From CAYSWV01 sp964434865 (GTDB lineage Bacteria; Cyanobacteriota; Cyanobacteriia; Thermostichales; Thermostichaceae), in assembly GCA_964434865.1 (NCBI GenBank), contig CAYSWV010000010.1, forward strand, positions 31,628 through 95,627: a stretch of DNA of 64,000 bases. The letters run 5' to 3'. This document shows positions 12,501-22,600 of the stretch, one piece after another (position 1 is the stretch's first letter; each line of letters starts with the position of its first letter). Both the position numbers and the translations under genes were made by a program. The notes below the pieces were generated by a model. That model was not told the DNA's origin. It searched no databases and saw only the letters and a list, made by a program, of their open reading frames with translations.

Positions 12501-13670
12501 GGCTAAACCAGCCGCTGCTTCAAGATGACCGATATTAGTCTTAACCGAACTGAGGATCAAAGGTTGAGTCGTTCGGTTCACCCCAAACACTTGGCCGAGA
12601 GCTTCAACTTCTATCGGATCACCTAAAGCCGTTCCTGTCCCATGCGCTTCAACTAAACTCACCTGATCAGGCTGAAGATGGGCATTGGCCAGGGCTTGGC
12701 GCAGTAAAGCTTGTTGAGCAAGACCATTAGGCACTGTTAACCCACTGCTAGGCCCGTCATGATTGATGGCTGATCCCTTAATCACTCCCACAATATGATC
12801 ACGATCAGCTTGAGCCTGAGACAACCGTTTTAAGACCAAAGCTCCACAGCCTTCTCCCCGACCAAAGCCATTCGCTGCAGCATCAAACGTTTTGCACCGA
12901 CCTTCAGGTGATAACGCTTGTAATCGGGATAGGGCAATAGTGGCTGTAGGATGAATCAAGAGCTGCGCCGCACCCACCAAAGCCAAATCACAATCTCGGG
13001 ATCGTAAACTCTGACAGGCCAGGTGAATAGCTACTAATGAGGAGGAACAAGCGGTATCTACTGCTAAATTCGGGCCTTGCAACCCCAAACTGTAGGATAA
13101 TCGTCCAGACGCATAACAAAAGCCCGTTCCTGTAGCATCATAAGGCCCAATTTGATCAGCCATTCCAGCATGCAGCAGCAAGTTCGCATAATCATTTTGG
13201 CCAATTCCTAAGAATACCCCTGTCTGGGTCCCCATTAACTGTTGAGGCGCAATCCCAGCCCGTTCCAAAGCTTCCCAGGTCACCTCTAAGAGCAATCGTT
13301 GTTGGGGATCCAGGCGAGTGGCCTCTTTAGGAGCAATGCCAAAAAAGGACGCATCAAATTGATCCACTTGGGCTAGAAAAGCCGCTGAGCGAATATACAT
13401 CTTGCCCACAGCATCTGGATCTGGATCGTAGTAAGCCTTGATATCCCAACGTGACAGCGGAATTTCAGTGACAGCATCCTGCCCCTGGCTGAGCATGTCC
13501 CAAAACGCTTCAGGGGTCGTTGCGCCAGGAAAGCGGCAGCCCATTCCAATAATGGCGATCGGCTCAGACGCCTTTTGCTTCTCCTGATGCAGTTCTCCCT
13601 CTAGCTTTTGAATAATGTGGAAGGCCTGTTGGAGTGGAGACAAATCCCTGGTGGATGGCGTCTGAGTCAC
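3516..13670 (-). CDS. Type I modular polyketide synthase PKS2 (KS-AT-KR-ACP-KS-AT-DH-KR-ACP)
   Basis: A two-module synthase of 3384 residues. I place the start at a GTG (13670) preceded by AAAGGAG at 7-nt spacing. An ATG further upstream at 13748 lies inside PKS1 and has no such site. Domains: docking helix 1-35; KS about 35-460 (DTACSSS near 208); AT about 550-860 (GHSVGEY, SHAFHSP); KR about 1215-1400 (TGGLGFLG, LDD of B-type reductases, SNYAAAN); ACP about 1480-1550 (GLDSLM); second KS about 1585-2000; second AT about 2090-2400; DH about 2470-2740 with HQLFGEIIMP matching HxxxGxxxxP and a DAGIQ second half-site; KR about 3000-3180; ACP about 3265-3335; an acidic C-terminal docking tail. 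The first module should leave a hydroxyl and the second a double bond. The second AT has SHGFHSA in place of SHAFHSP, so its substrate is less certain. The first AT shares a 410-bp identical tract with PKS1. Confidence 0.96.
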   Translation of the reverse strand: MTQTPSTRDLSPLQQAFHIIQKLEGELHQEKQKASEPIAIIGMGCRFPGATTPEAFWDMLSQGQDAVTEIPLSRWDIKAYYDPDPDAVGKMYIRSAAFLAQVDQFDASFFGIAPKEATRLDPQQRLLLEVTWEALERAGIAPQQLMGTQTGVFLGIGQNDYANLLLHAGMADQIGPYDATGTGFCYASGRLSYSLGLQGPNLAVDTACSSSLVAIHLACQSLRSRDCDLALVGAAQLLIHPTATIALSRLQALSPEGRCKTFDAAANGFGRGEGCGALVLKRLSQAQADRDHIVGVIKGSAINHDGPSSGLTVPNGLAQQALLRQALANAHLQPDQVSLVEAHGTGTALGDPIEVEALGQVFGVNRTTQPLILSSVKTNIGHLEAAAGLASLFKVIKAFEHNSIPPHLHLKQPNPLIAWDRLPFDIPSTLTPWPQGQDQRIAGISSFGASGTNAHILVEEPPPLADTSIEVERPLHLLTLSAKTETALQALIQVYRSYLNQAPPSLIGSICFTANIGRSHFNYRCAVAGSTPLELSQKLEGITPAHNTDQWGVSLGQLSGTPSPSIGILFTGQGSQYSGMGRQLYETQPTFQKALDQCANILTAYLDRPLLEIIYTDEAAVLDQTAYTQPALFAIEYALYHLWQSWGIQPHAVMGHSVGEYVAACVAGVFSLEDGLKLIATRGRLMQQLPTGGSMVSLMAAVEQVRAVIQDQPEIAIAAINGPQSTVISGPAPAVQTVVTRLESDGIKTKALQVSHAFHSPLMQPMVAAFLQVAQQVQYSAPRLKWISNLTGQVATPECASADYWAQHILAPVNFATSMVTLHQEGCEIFLECGAKPTLLGMGRGCLPDGVGVWLPSLRSGQPDWHPLLASLSELYVRGVRVDWQGFDHDYPQRHKVILPTYPFQRQRYWVTDDIPSPSDLSQQTLPNFQTVVEHLQTSQDLSAEELSLLPKLMQTLTQHQQDLQRLTRIQQMLYQVEWQPLVVSQAQPSRFHQPGSWLILADTQGVGAYLAQHLNQLGQQCWLIYPTPVPESLFVDPLSHQGFLEVLNDSLKAQAAPFQGLIHLWSLDTAPNSTLTATSLQEAQKLGCGALLTAIQALAQTGLNVPSLQIWLITQGSQPVVADDQLAVAQSPLWGMGRVLAIEHPDWWGGMIDLDPAATVEASTRHILDTLSRSNHGADHEDHLAYRRGQGYVARLVQAQVELKPEIQISDQKTYLITGGLGFLGLQVARWLAEKGARYQVLTSRRTATPDVQAQIQAIEALGVEIRVIPADSAKEVDVHNLMAAIKADLPPLGGIIHTAGVLDDGMLQQQTWERFERVMAPKMLGSWHWYGHTQDQPLDFVAYFSSTTALLGSAGQSNYAAANAFMDALAHVNCSIPSISFNWGAWAEGGMASRVAHQAQTRWDTLGLSPLQLTDGLAILEATLGSAHSQLGVMPIDWSVFPQHLTRPLLWQWVPPVQDQQVKAKSILEQLKTTPPSERFNQLQAYVTQELSTVLGFTERQTLDPQVGFFELGLDSLMTVELRNRLNRGLDVTLPSTLAFDFPTIDQLTRHLAADLFELSSSATVSGPTAFNQQDPIAIIGMSCRFPGGSTSPEAFWDLLIGGREGRVIMPQSRWAIDTYYDPDFDAPGKIVTRYGHFLEAIDQFDPAFFGISPREAVAMDPQQRLLLEVSWEALERSGHAPERLQGNRVGVFIGNDGQDYEQLVNQSLDQAEGHALAAYIGTGNAAAGLVGRLSYTFGFTGPSLLIDTACSSSLVAVHQACQSLRQGECTMALAGGVKLHVTPGGFIVISKARMISPEGRCKTFDATADGYARGEGCGVVVLKPLSVAQQDGDPILAVIRGSAVNQDGPSSGLTVPNGQSQQQLIQQALTQANVDPNEISYLEAHGTGTSLGDPIEVNAAAAALGLNREHPLLMGSVKTNIGHLEGAAGVSGLIKVVLALHHQTIPPHLHFQTPNPQIDWDHLPLRVPTQPEPWLGTRRLAGVSSFGFTGTNAHVILEEAPAVEQSPSDLRVRPQHLLVLSAKSADALAAKVRDYDHYLLTTQEQDLGAICHSTNVGRGHFPHRLAVQGQSVAEIGDKLQAFQAQQDALGLHHGQVEDSQTPKVAFLFTGQGSQYVGMGKELYETQPTFKRAIDQCAETLDLSLGQSLVSVLFEPTSPLDNTAFAQPALFALEYALAQLWLAWGVQPDIVMGHSVGEYVAACIAGVFTLEEGLKLISERARLMSQLPGEGAMVSALAEVSTVASLIKEVTDQVSIAAVNGPTSVVYSGPRDQVEVVTIQLNEQGIKTKPLVVSHGFHSALMEPMLAAFKRVADQIMYRPPQIPIISNVTGQLAKTDISTADYWVNHVRQPVLFSDGIEALYQWGCYIFIEVGPKPQLLGMGRQCLPDNYGLWLPSLRHQSDAWEQLLLSLGQLYVQGLTIDWLGFDRDYAFPRLTDLPTYPFQRQRYWITIESALPRPQLTSPAHHPLLGQPLALGGQLQSRYFEAHIMAAGTTAYLYDHQLFGEIIMPGAGYISMALEAGLHVFDSESIVLENVAIERPLILSEVESRLVQLILTPLDQGYSFEIVSPEAQNPFNWICHARGRLLPGTDTPPPSVRPVPTAFDYQLDREAIYQRFSAKTYQPSGGDRFVAFARLQILGLVSNQAWGQIQLPEVSDLERYQLHPTLIDAGIQVSQINVLSDPYLYVPVGIERLTFYHQATGHLWAKASDFQENAEVLKNSVSYFEESGLLIAQIEGLSLRRTTVQALMRGIEDREWLYQTQWVSIPKPTDGSDGLKARGHWLVLVPNQAVAAQLASLLEAQSQICTPVILSYDKNLEGADQDYAIEPLNPEAFTTVMSELSIQQLEGIIHVGSLQTAPNSPGVDPLEFSCASTLHLLQSLKQSHVSTKSLWLITQGSQWTGQSPSEVRFEQAPLWGLGRVIMQEYPELACRLLDLDPEQSLDQAMSILVGEVLAPDSENQLAYRQDQRLGLRLAKYHSQTLTEMPIQTKATYLITGGLGALGQQLARWLVTKGARYLALLSRRPPSTEVQPFIQDLEASGATVVTYQADVANSSEMTSVMTTIQANLPPIRGVIHAAGVIADGMLSQMNWDQFSQVLAPKVKGSWLLHTLTQTQKLDWFVCFSSITALMGSPGQANYAAANAFMDALVHYRRSQGLPGLSVQWGPWDQSGMAASLSTQLQDRLTASGVSFIPAGTGLQLLEQMLAEQITQVAVMPINWSTFFERLPQGIQVPWLEQFQPQQEQKSVSLFLQQWETTPSYQRTTLLETHVRTLIAQILGLKSPQMLELRQPLFDVGLDSLMALEVRNRLQTSLDQTLPSTLLFDYMTVEALVEYLGTEVLEVSDPEAETLDDTEVEDYNNSELSETELADLLAQTLAEIPED
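11368..11777. repeat. 410-bp perfect repeat, copy in PKS2 AT1
   Basis: Every base from 11368 to 11777 matches 16271-16680 in PKS1, at an offset of 4903 bp. Sequence outside both ends diverges at once. The tract covers the AT core, including the active-site Ser (GHSVGEY) and the SHAFHSP signature. Confidence 0.97.
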
Positions 13671-13683
13671 AAGTGGCTCCTTT

Positions 13684-16600
13684 CTAATACAGCTTGTATT
13701 TCTCAGCCAGGATAGAGGCAATATCTTGTTCAGATAAGGTCTCAACATCCTGAGTCTCAGGGTCTTGAGCTTGATTATCAGTGGGAGTGGGTGATGGCGT
13801 CAATTCTGGAGTGGGATCAGGACTCAACCTCTCATACAGATGATTAGCGAGGGTTTCAATGGTGGGATAATTGAAAATCACCGTTGCACTCAGGGTTAAT
13901 CCCAGAGTTTTCTCTAACTGATTTTTGAGTTGACTAGCTAGTAACGAGTCTAATCCCATTTCAAAAAAGCCTCTACCAGCATCCAAGGGCTGAGCCGGAT
14001 CAAACTTCATTACTTTAGCAACTTCTGTCTTGACACAGGTTAAGACCAAGCTCTGTTTTTCTGCATCTGGTGCGGCCTGGATCTCTCTAAGGATAGAGGA
14101 TACGTCAGGCGCCTCAAACACAGGTGTTGTCTGGGGGATGAGCTGGGATAACAAACCCGGGTGCGGGGTAGGAAGAACCTGGCCCATAACTTGCCAATCG
14201 ATCGGCATCACGCCAATATGAGGAGGAGATTTAGTCTGAAGTAGCCAAGCTAAAGCAGTAAGGGCTTCTGAAGGTTGCATAAAGCTTGCCCCTTGAGCCT
14301 CTAAGCGGGCCTGAAGACTTTGATCCATCGAAGCTGCCATTCCCACCTTGGCCCAAGCCCCCCAATTAATGCTTAAGCCAGGTAAACCTTGAGCACAACG
14401 ATATCCCGCTAATGCATCTAAGAAAGTATTGGCTGCCGCGTAGTTACTTTGCCCTGACGCCCCTACTAAGGCCACAGCTGAAGAAAACAAAATCAAAAAG
14501 TCGAGGGCGTGATCCAAACTGATCTGATGTAGATTCCAACTTCCCAAGACCTTAGGAGCCATCACCTCCCACATCTGAGGCCATTGCAACTGTTGCAACA
14601 AGCCATCTCTCAAAACACCCGCCGTATGAATAATCCCTTTGAGCGGGTGAGCACTCTGCTGCAGATCCTCTACTAGATGCTGCAGATCCTGATAATGAGT
14701 GACATCTCCCTGAGCCACATCAACGGTTACCCCTTTGGCTCTTAGGTGCTCAAGGCGAGTTTGAGTAGTTTCAACTGGCTGCCGGCGGCTTAATAGAACT
14801 AGATGCTTAGCGCCCCAATTAACTAATTGCTCAGCTACCACCAACCCTAAAGCCCCCAAGCCCCCTGTGATCAAATAAGTGCCTGTTTCTGAGAGCAAAA
14901 CTTGAGTATCCTCATCCTGAGCTGGCATTGGGAATCGAACCAAACGAGCTTGATAGGCTGTACTCCCTCTCCAGGCTAGTTGTTCTGGCTGAGTCAAGGG
15001 TTGCTGCAAGACTGAGATCACCTGAGCTGCTGAAGTTGTTCTATCGTTAGTGGGATCTAAATCCAGAAGGGTTGTGCATTGGGTAGGGTATTCCAACATA
15101 ATAGAGCGGCCCAAGCCCCAAAGCGTGGCCTGACCAACATGAATAGATGTTGTGCTAGATTGGACAACCTGGGACCCCCTGCTAATCAGCCAGAGAGGTG
15201 TAGATTGATCCTGATGATTCCAAGCTTGGAGTAAATACATCAGACTACCGCAGCCTAGCTGTTGAGACCTCTCCCAGTCATAACGGATCCCAGCTTCAAC
15301 AGGCGGATCTGCAATATCTAAAGCCCAAAGATGGATAATGCCAGCTAGCGGGTGGGTCAATAAGCGATCCAGCTCTTGAACAAACTGTTCATACTCAGCC
15401 ATATGGTTCAGATTAATTTCAATAGCAACCTGAGCACCATTAACTGAGCTAGCATAATTTGAGCCCGGTCTAACAACTAGGCACTGATGGCCTTGTTCTA
15501 TCAAAGTTTGAGCAACCTGGGTGCCAATACCCATTTGATCGGCAAAAATAATCCAACTCTTGGAAATCTGCAACGGAACAGTCGGTAGCAAAGGATAGGG
15601 TTGCCATTCAATTTGATAGAACCAATCGGATACTCGTCGAGTTAACTGTTGCTGGTGATGTTGCCGGATCAGTTCTGCGACAACTTCAGTTAATCCTGAT
15701 TTTAATTCAGGAGAGATCCGGGGTGAGTGGGCTAACAATTCAACCAGTGAATCAGTCTGGCCTTGATCTAACAGATCGACAATGGCACTAGTAGGAGGTG
15801 CTGAGGCCGCTACAGTCGATTCATTACTAGCTGATGTCTGCAGCCAATAGCGTTGCCGCTGAAAAGGGTACGTTGGCAAGATCACTTTGTGCCGTTGAGG
15901 ATAATCTTGATCAAAGCCTGACCAGTTTATAGTGATACCCCTAACATACAATTCTCCCAAAGAGATCAGCAACTGCTGCCAGTCTGCTGGTCCAGGTCGC
16001 AATGAAGGTAGCCAGCTCCCTACCTCATCAGGTAAACATAGACGTCCCATCCCCAGTAAGATTGGCTTAGGACCACATTCTAAAAAGATTTCACAGCCCT
16101 CCTGAGCCAAGCTAGCCATCCCTGCTGCAAAATTGACGGGAGCCAGAACATGCTGACACCAATAGTCAGGCGTTGCGATCGCAGGCGTTGCCACTTCACC
16201 CGTCACATTAGAGATCACTTTAATTTGAGGTAAAGCATAGGTAATCTGTTGAGCCACGGCTTGAAACTCTGCCACCATCGGTTGCATCAAGGGGGAATGA
16301 AACGCATGAGACACTTGCAGAGCTTTAGTCTTGATCCCATCTGATTCTAATCGGGTAACCACTGTCTGAACAGCTGGAGCAGGTCCCGAAATTACGGTGC
16401 TTTGCGGCCCATTAATCGCAGCAATAGCAATCTCAGGTTGGTCTTGGATCACGGCTCTGACTTGCTCTACCGCAGCCATGAGTGAAACCATACTCCCACC
16501 AGTAGGCAGCTGTTGCATCAACCGACCTCGCGTTGCGATCAGTTTGAGACCATCCTCCAAACTAAAGACCCCTGCCACACAAGCAGCTACATACTCACCC

Positions 16601-19600
16601 ACACTATGGCCCATCACTGCATGAGGCTGGATCCCCCAGGACTGCCACAGGTGATACAGAGCATACTCGATCGCAAATAACACCGGTTGAGTATAAGCTG
16701 TTTGATCCAGTACCTTAGGATCTGGATCGGTAAGCAACGTGAGTAGGGGTCTATCCAAGTAAGAGTCCAAGATTTGGGCACATTGATCTAAGGCCTGCTT
16801 AAAAGTAGGCTGGGTCTCATACAGTTGGCGGCCCATATCGGGGTACTGCGATCCCTGCCCTGTAAACAAAATCGCAAGCTTGGGAGATTTAGCCTGTTCA
16901 ACCTGACCCTGCCCAATCTTTGGTGTATCAGCTCCGTTGAGATAGGTCTGTAAGGTTTGGCTTAAATCCTGAGAGGAGGCTGCAGCTATAGCTAAGCGAT
17001 AAGGAAAATGCCTGCGGCCCACATTAGCGGTGTAGCAAATGGACCCTAGATCTTCGGTCGATTGCTCAAGGTAAGTCGCATACCGCGAAACCAACTCCTG
17101 TAGGGCAGGTTGGCTCATTGCTGAAAGTGTCAACAGATGTAAGGGGCGCTCCGGTAATGGCTCTATCTCAGGTTCAACTTCTGGCAGCTCGGGAGCCTCT
17201 GCCAAAATGACATGGGCATTGGTACCACTAGCCCCAAAAGAGCTCACACCAGCTAGTCTTTGAGGATCACTTTGGGACCATGGTTGTAGTGCTGTGGGGA
17301 TCTGGATGGGCCATCGTTCCCAGTCAATCTGAGGGTTGAGTTGGTGCAAATGAGTGTGAGGAGGGATCTGGTGGTGCTGCATCGCCAGGATAACCTTGAT
17401 GACCCCTGAGATCCCGGCAGCAGACTCTAGGTGACCAATATTTGCTTTGACAGATCCCACCCATAAGGGGTCACCCTGAGATCGTGAACGACCAAAAACC
17501 TCAGCTAATGCGGTGACCTCAATCGGATCCCCTAGCGCTGTACCCGTGCCATGCGCTTCAATATAACTAATATCATTGGGACTTAAATTAGCTTGGGCAA
17601 GTGCTCGCCGGATCAATTGCTGTTGGGCCTGACCATTGGGGACAGTGAAGCCACTACTGGGGCCATCTTGATTCACAGCACTAGTGCAAATGACAGCTTG
17701 AATGGGATCACCCGCTGCCACAGCCTCAGAGAGTCGCTTCAAAACCACAATGCCACAGCCTTCCCCACGACCAATACCATCAGCAGCAGCATCAAAGGTT
17801 TTACAGTGACCATCAGTTGAGAGCATCTGGGCCTGAGCTGTAAAGATCATACTGGCAGGTGTTAGCATCAAATTAACACCGCCGGCTAGCGCCATCGTAC
17901 ACTCCCCCAATCTCAGACTCTGACAAGCTTGATGTAAAGCCACCAGTGAGGATGAACAGGCCGTATCCACAGCAAGCGCGGGTCCGGTCAATCCCAGAGT
18001 ATAAGCGATCCGCCCAGCTGCCGCATTCAAAGGACCTCCAGTGACACCATAGGCTTGTACAGACTCATGCGTTGCATGCTGCATAAGCTGATAGTAATCA
18101 TTCAGAGTAATCCCAACAAACACACCAGTGGCACTACCTTCTGCCCGATCTAGACTATAGCCAGCACGCTCCAGGGCCTCCCAACTCACTTCCAAAAGCA
18201 GTCGATGTTGAGGATCCATGTACTCAGCTTCACGAGGTGAAATGCCAAACACATGGGGGTCAAATTGATCAACCGGTTCTAAAAAGCCCCCATAACGGCA
18301 GTAAGTCTTCCCAGGGGTTTCAGGATCGGGATCATAGACAGCATCAATATTCCAACGAGTGGCAGGCACTTCAACAATGGCGTCATACCCCTGACATAGC
18401 TTCTCCCAGAAGGCTTCGGGAGTATTGGCACCTCCAGGAAAGCGGCAAGCAACTCCAATAATGGCAATAGGCTCAGATAAGGCAACGTCAGCCGGTTGAG
18501 CGGGTAGTGGGGTAGAGGCAGAGTCGTCCCGTAAGCCTATTTCAGTAGCTAGAAACTTTGTCAGTCGTTGTAGGTTGGGTAAGTCGAAAGCAAGACTAGC
18601 AGGTAAGGTAGTGCCTAGTTGCGTTTGAAGGCGGTTCCGTAAATCTACAGCCATCAACGAATCGATACCCAACTCAAAAAACCCTACCGTTGGATCGAAA
18701 GTATGGTCAGGTTTAAGCCCCAAGACTAGCCTTAACTGGGCCTCAATTAGAGACTGTAAAGCTGGGATTCGTTCAGTTTTGGGCTGTGAGAGCAGTTGTG
18801 TAATTTGATCTGAGGAAGGTTGAACAGAAGAATCTGGACGAGACGAGACAGACGGGCTAATCAGATCAAGCAAAGGACGAGGCCGCTTAGCAGTGTAGAG
18901 AGACTTAAATTGCTCCCAATCATTGTGACTCACAGTCACTTGGACTCGGTCAGACGGTAGTAAGTCTCCCAAAGCCACCAAAGCCAGATCTGGCGATAGC
19001 GCTTCGACACCTGCTTGAGCTAACCAGACTTGGGCTTCGGGTGTAGCCATCCCGCCACCAGCCCAGGGGCCCCAATTAATCGATAACCCTGGTAATCCTA
19101 ATGATCGGCGATAGTGGATCAAGCCATCTAGAAATTGGTTAGCCGCTGCGTAGTGAGCTTGACCACGCGATCCCCAAACTGAAGCAATCGAAGAAAAGCA
19201 GACGAAGAAGTCAAGATCCTGGTCTTGAGATAGCTGATGCAAATGCCAGCCCCCCCTAACCTTAGGCCGTAAGACTGACTCCAACTGGTCGGCGGTTAAA
19301 TCAGTTAAGGCATCTAATCGCTCAACCCCAGCTGCATGAATGATGCCTTTTAAAGGGTGGTTAGCCTCGTTGATCTGGTGCCAAACAGACTCTAACTCAA
19401 CCAGGTTAGCCACATCAGCTATCAATACTTTCACAGTGGCCCCAGCCTCAACAAGAGCATCCACCTCAGGTTGAATCGGTTCTCTCAGGCCCTGCCGACT
19501 TAGTAACACTAAATGACAAGCCCCACGTTGTACTAGCCATTTAGCGACTCTTAGGCCCAAAGATCCAGTGCCTCCTGTGATCAAATAGCTACCACGAGGA

Positions 19601-22600
19601 TCCAAAAGTAGTTGCTGACCAGTACCCAGTGAAGTGGGCTTTAGTCGTGCCACCCAACGCTGATGCTGACGATAGACAATCTGATCTTCAAAATCTAGGT
19701 TCAATAGATCCGGTACTAGCCATTCGATCTGAGATTCGGGTGACGCTGTAGGGTCTAGATCTATCAAGCCACCCCAGATCTCAGGATGTTCTAAAGCGAT
19801 CACTTTGCCCAAGCCCCACACCGGTGTTTGAGCCAGAGCCATAGGGTGATAAGCCATAGCTCCAGTGGTAACAACCCATACTTTGGATTGGCGGCCAACG
19901 TTGTGTTTTAGTAAAGCCTGGATCAACCCTAACAAAGCTAGAGTACTAACATGAGCTTGACTGGGATCAGTTTCAGTCACCACAAAAAGAAGCTTGACTG
20001 GCTGATCAGGCTGCAGAGTCTCTAACTGTTCAGACCAATCTGGAGGTATACCTTCAATACACGGTAAACCCTGAATAGCTTCAGCCTGCTCTAACTGAGC
20101 GACAAGTTTTTGGGACCACGGTTTACCTGCACCTATGATCAACCATTGACTGGGTTCAGGTGAGTTGGTTGTAGGAGCAGTTCGGGGTTGAAGCTGCCAC
20201 TCAATGGCATACAAATAATGGCTCAAGCGTGTTTGGGCTATAGCTTGTTGGTGTTGATTCACTAAATGTTGGAGAGCTTCAGTCACTGACAACGACTTCT
20301 GCTCAGGTAATAAGTCAGCCAGCTGCTGGTAATTCCCTTGATCAAACAGGCGTAGAACAGGGGAGGTTGCTAACTGTTGCGAGTCTAGTGGAGGATTCAG
20401 ATCCTCAGTTTCAATCCAGTAGCGCTGTCGCTGAAAAGGATAGGTCGGTAAAGATACTCGGCAACTAGGGGTATAATCTTGATTGATAGCAGCCCAATTT
20501 AAATCAAAACCATTGACATAGAGAGATCCCAAACTAGTCAGCAATGACTGCCAATCTGGTTGCCCGGATCGTAAGGAGGGTAGCCATAGGGTGTTCGGAT
20601 CTGCTAAGCACTGTCGCCCCATCCCCAAAAGCGTCGGTTTAGGACCACATTCAATGAAGATCTGGATGCCCTCAGCTGCCACAGCTTGCATACTCTCAGC
20701 AAAGTTGACAGGAGCCAGTATGTGCTGACACCAGTACTTAGGCGTTGCAATCGCTGGGGTCGCTAGTTGGCCAGTGACATTGGAGATTAACTTAAGTTGA
20801 GGGACTGTGTAAGTGATTTGTTGAGCCACCTGCTCAAACTCAGCCAGCATCGGCTGCATCAACGGGGAATGAAACGCATGCGAAACTTGCAAGGTCTTGG
20901 TCTTGATCCCATCCGCTTCCATCTGAGTGGCTAGAGTCTGAAGAGTGACGCGGGATCCTGAGATCACTACACTCTGAGGGCCATTAATGGCAGCAATCGC
21001 CACATCAGGGTGATCAGCAATTGCTAACTTGACTTGATCTAATGAAGCCATGAGAGACACCATCGTGCCACCAGTGGGTAGCTGCTGCATCAATCGGCCT
21101 CGAGCTGCAATCAATTTCAATCCATCAGCTAAACTGAAAACACCAGCTACACAAGCGGCCACATACTCACCCACACTATGGCCCATCACAACAGTAGGCT
21201 GGATGCCCCAAGACTGCCAAAGTTGATAGAGCGCATATTCCAGAGCAAACAAGGCCGGTTGAGTGTAGCCCGTTTGATCTAACACAGAAGACTCCATAAC
21301 GCTGTCATAGAGTAGCTTCAGTAGTGGCGTTTCTAGGTAGCCATCTAAAAGTTCAGCACACTGATCCAGGGCTTGTTTAAAGGTAGGCTGGGTTTCATAA
21401 AGGTCTCGACCCATACCGATATATTGTGATCCTTGCCCTGTGAAGAGGACCGCAATACCAGTTTCTGTAAGGGCTAATGGTGCTCTCTGCTCTATGACAC
21501 CACTGCTAGGTACACTATTCAAGTAAGCTTGTAGTTGCTCAATCCAGTCTTCCTGGGTTGATCCAATCAAAGCAATCCGTCGCTCGAAATGAGATCGACC
21601 CACTTGAGCAGTGTAGGCAAAAGACTGAAGTGAAGACAGTTGAGGTAAATGAGAGAGATAACCTTGATAAGCCTGGGCCAATTGACTCAGTGCAGCTTCC
21701 GTTTTGCCAGATAAAGGTAGTAAGTAGAACTGAGGTAGAGGAGTTATCCCGGCCCACTCAATGTTAGGCGCCTCTTCCAATACCACATGAGCATTAGCCC
21801 CACCAAAACCAAATGAACTCAGACCGGCTCGCCGAGGGATGGCATCTCCAGTTTCCGATAAAATGACTGGCCAAGGCTGAGTCCGATCCAAAAGATAAAA
21901 CGGACTGCGATCCAGATTGATGCGGGGATTTTGGGTTTCAAAATTAACAGACTGTGGTAGAGTGGCATACTTCAATGCCAGGATCACTTTGATCAAACCG
22001 GCGATACCAGCAGCAGCTTCTAAGTGACCAATATTGGACTTGACAGCTCCTAAGGCACAGTAGGGTTGCTCTAAAGCCGGTAACTTGAATTGCTGATTGA
22101 GCTGGGTAAAGGCCCGCTTCAAACCATTGATCTCGATTGGATCACCTAGGGGAGTACCGGTGCCATGAGTTTCAATCAACGTGACTGTCTGCGGTGAAAT
22201 CTGAGTCTGGCTATAAGCTTTCCGAATGACACGAGACTGAGCATAAGCATTGGGAGACGTTAGCGTCCGGGCCTGTCCCCCATGATTAATCGCTGATCCT
22301 TTAATAACAGCATGGATTGGATCTCGATCGATCAGAGCTTGTTTCAGAGGTTTTAACAAAACTAACCCAGCGCCTTCACCTCGCACATAACCATCGGCAT
22401 CAGCATCAAAAACTCGACACTGTCCCGTGGGCGAAAGCATACCCAGGTGGCTCAGTTCTAGATACCGTGTGGGTGTACACATCACACTTACCCCCCCCAC
22501 CAGAGCCAGCTCACAGTCCCCTATATACAAAGCCGTTAGGGCATGATGGAGCGCCATGAGCGAACTAGAACAAGCGGTATCAAACGGTAAGCTAGGACCC

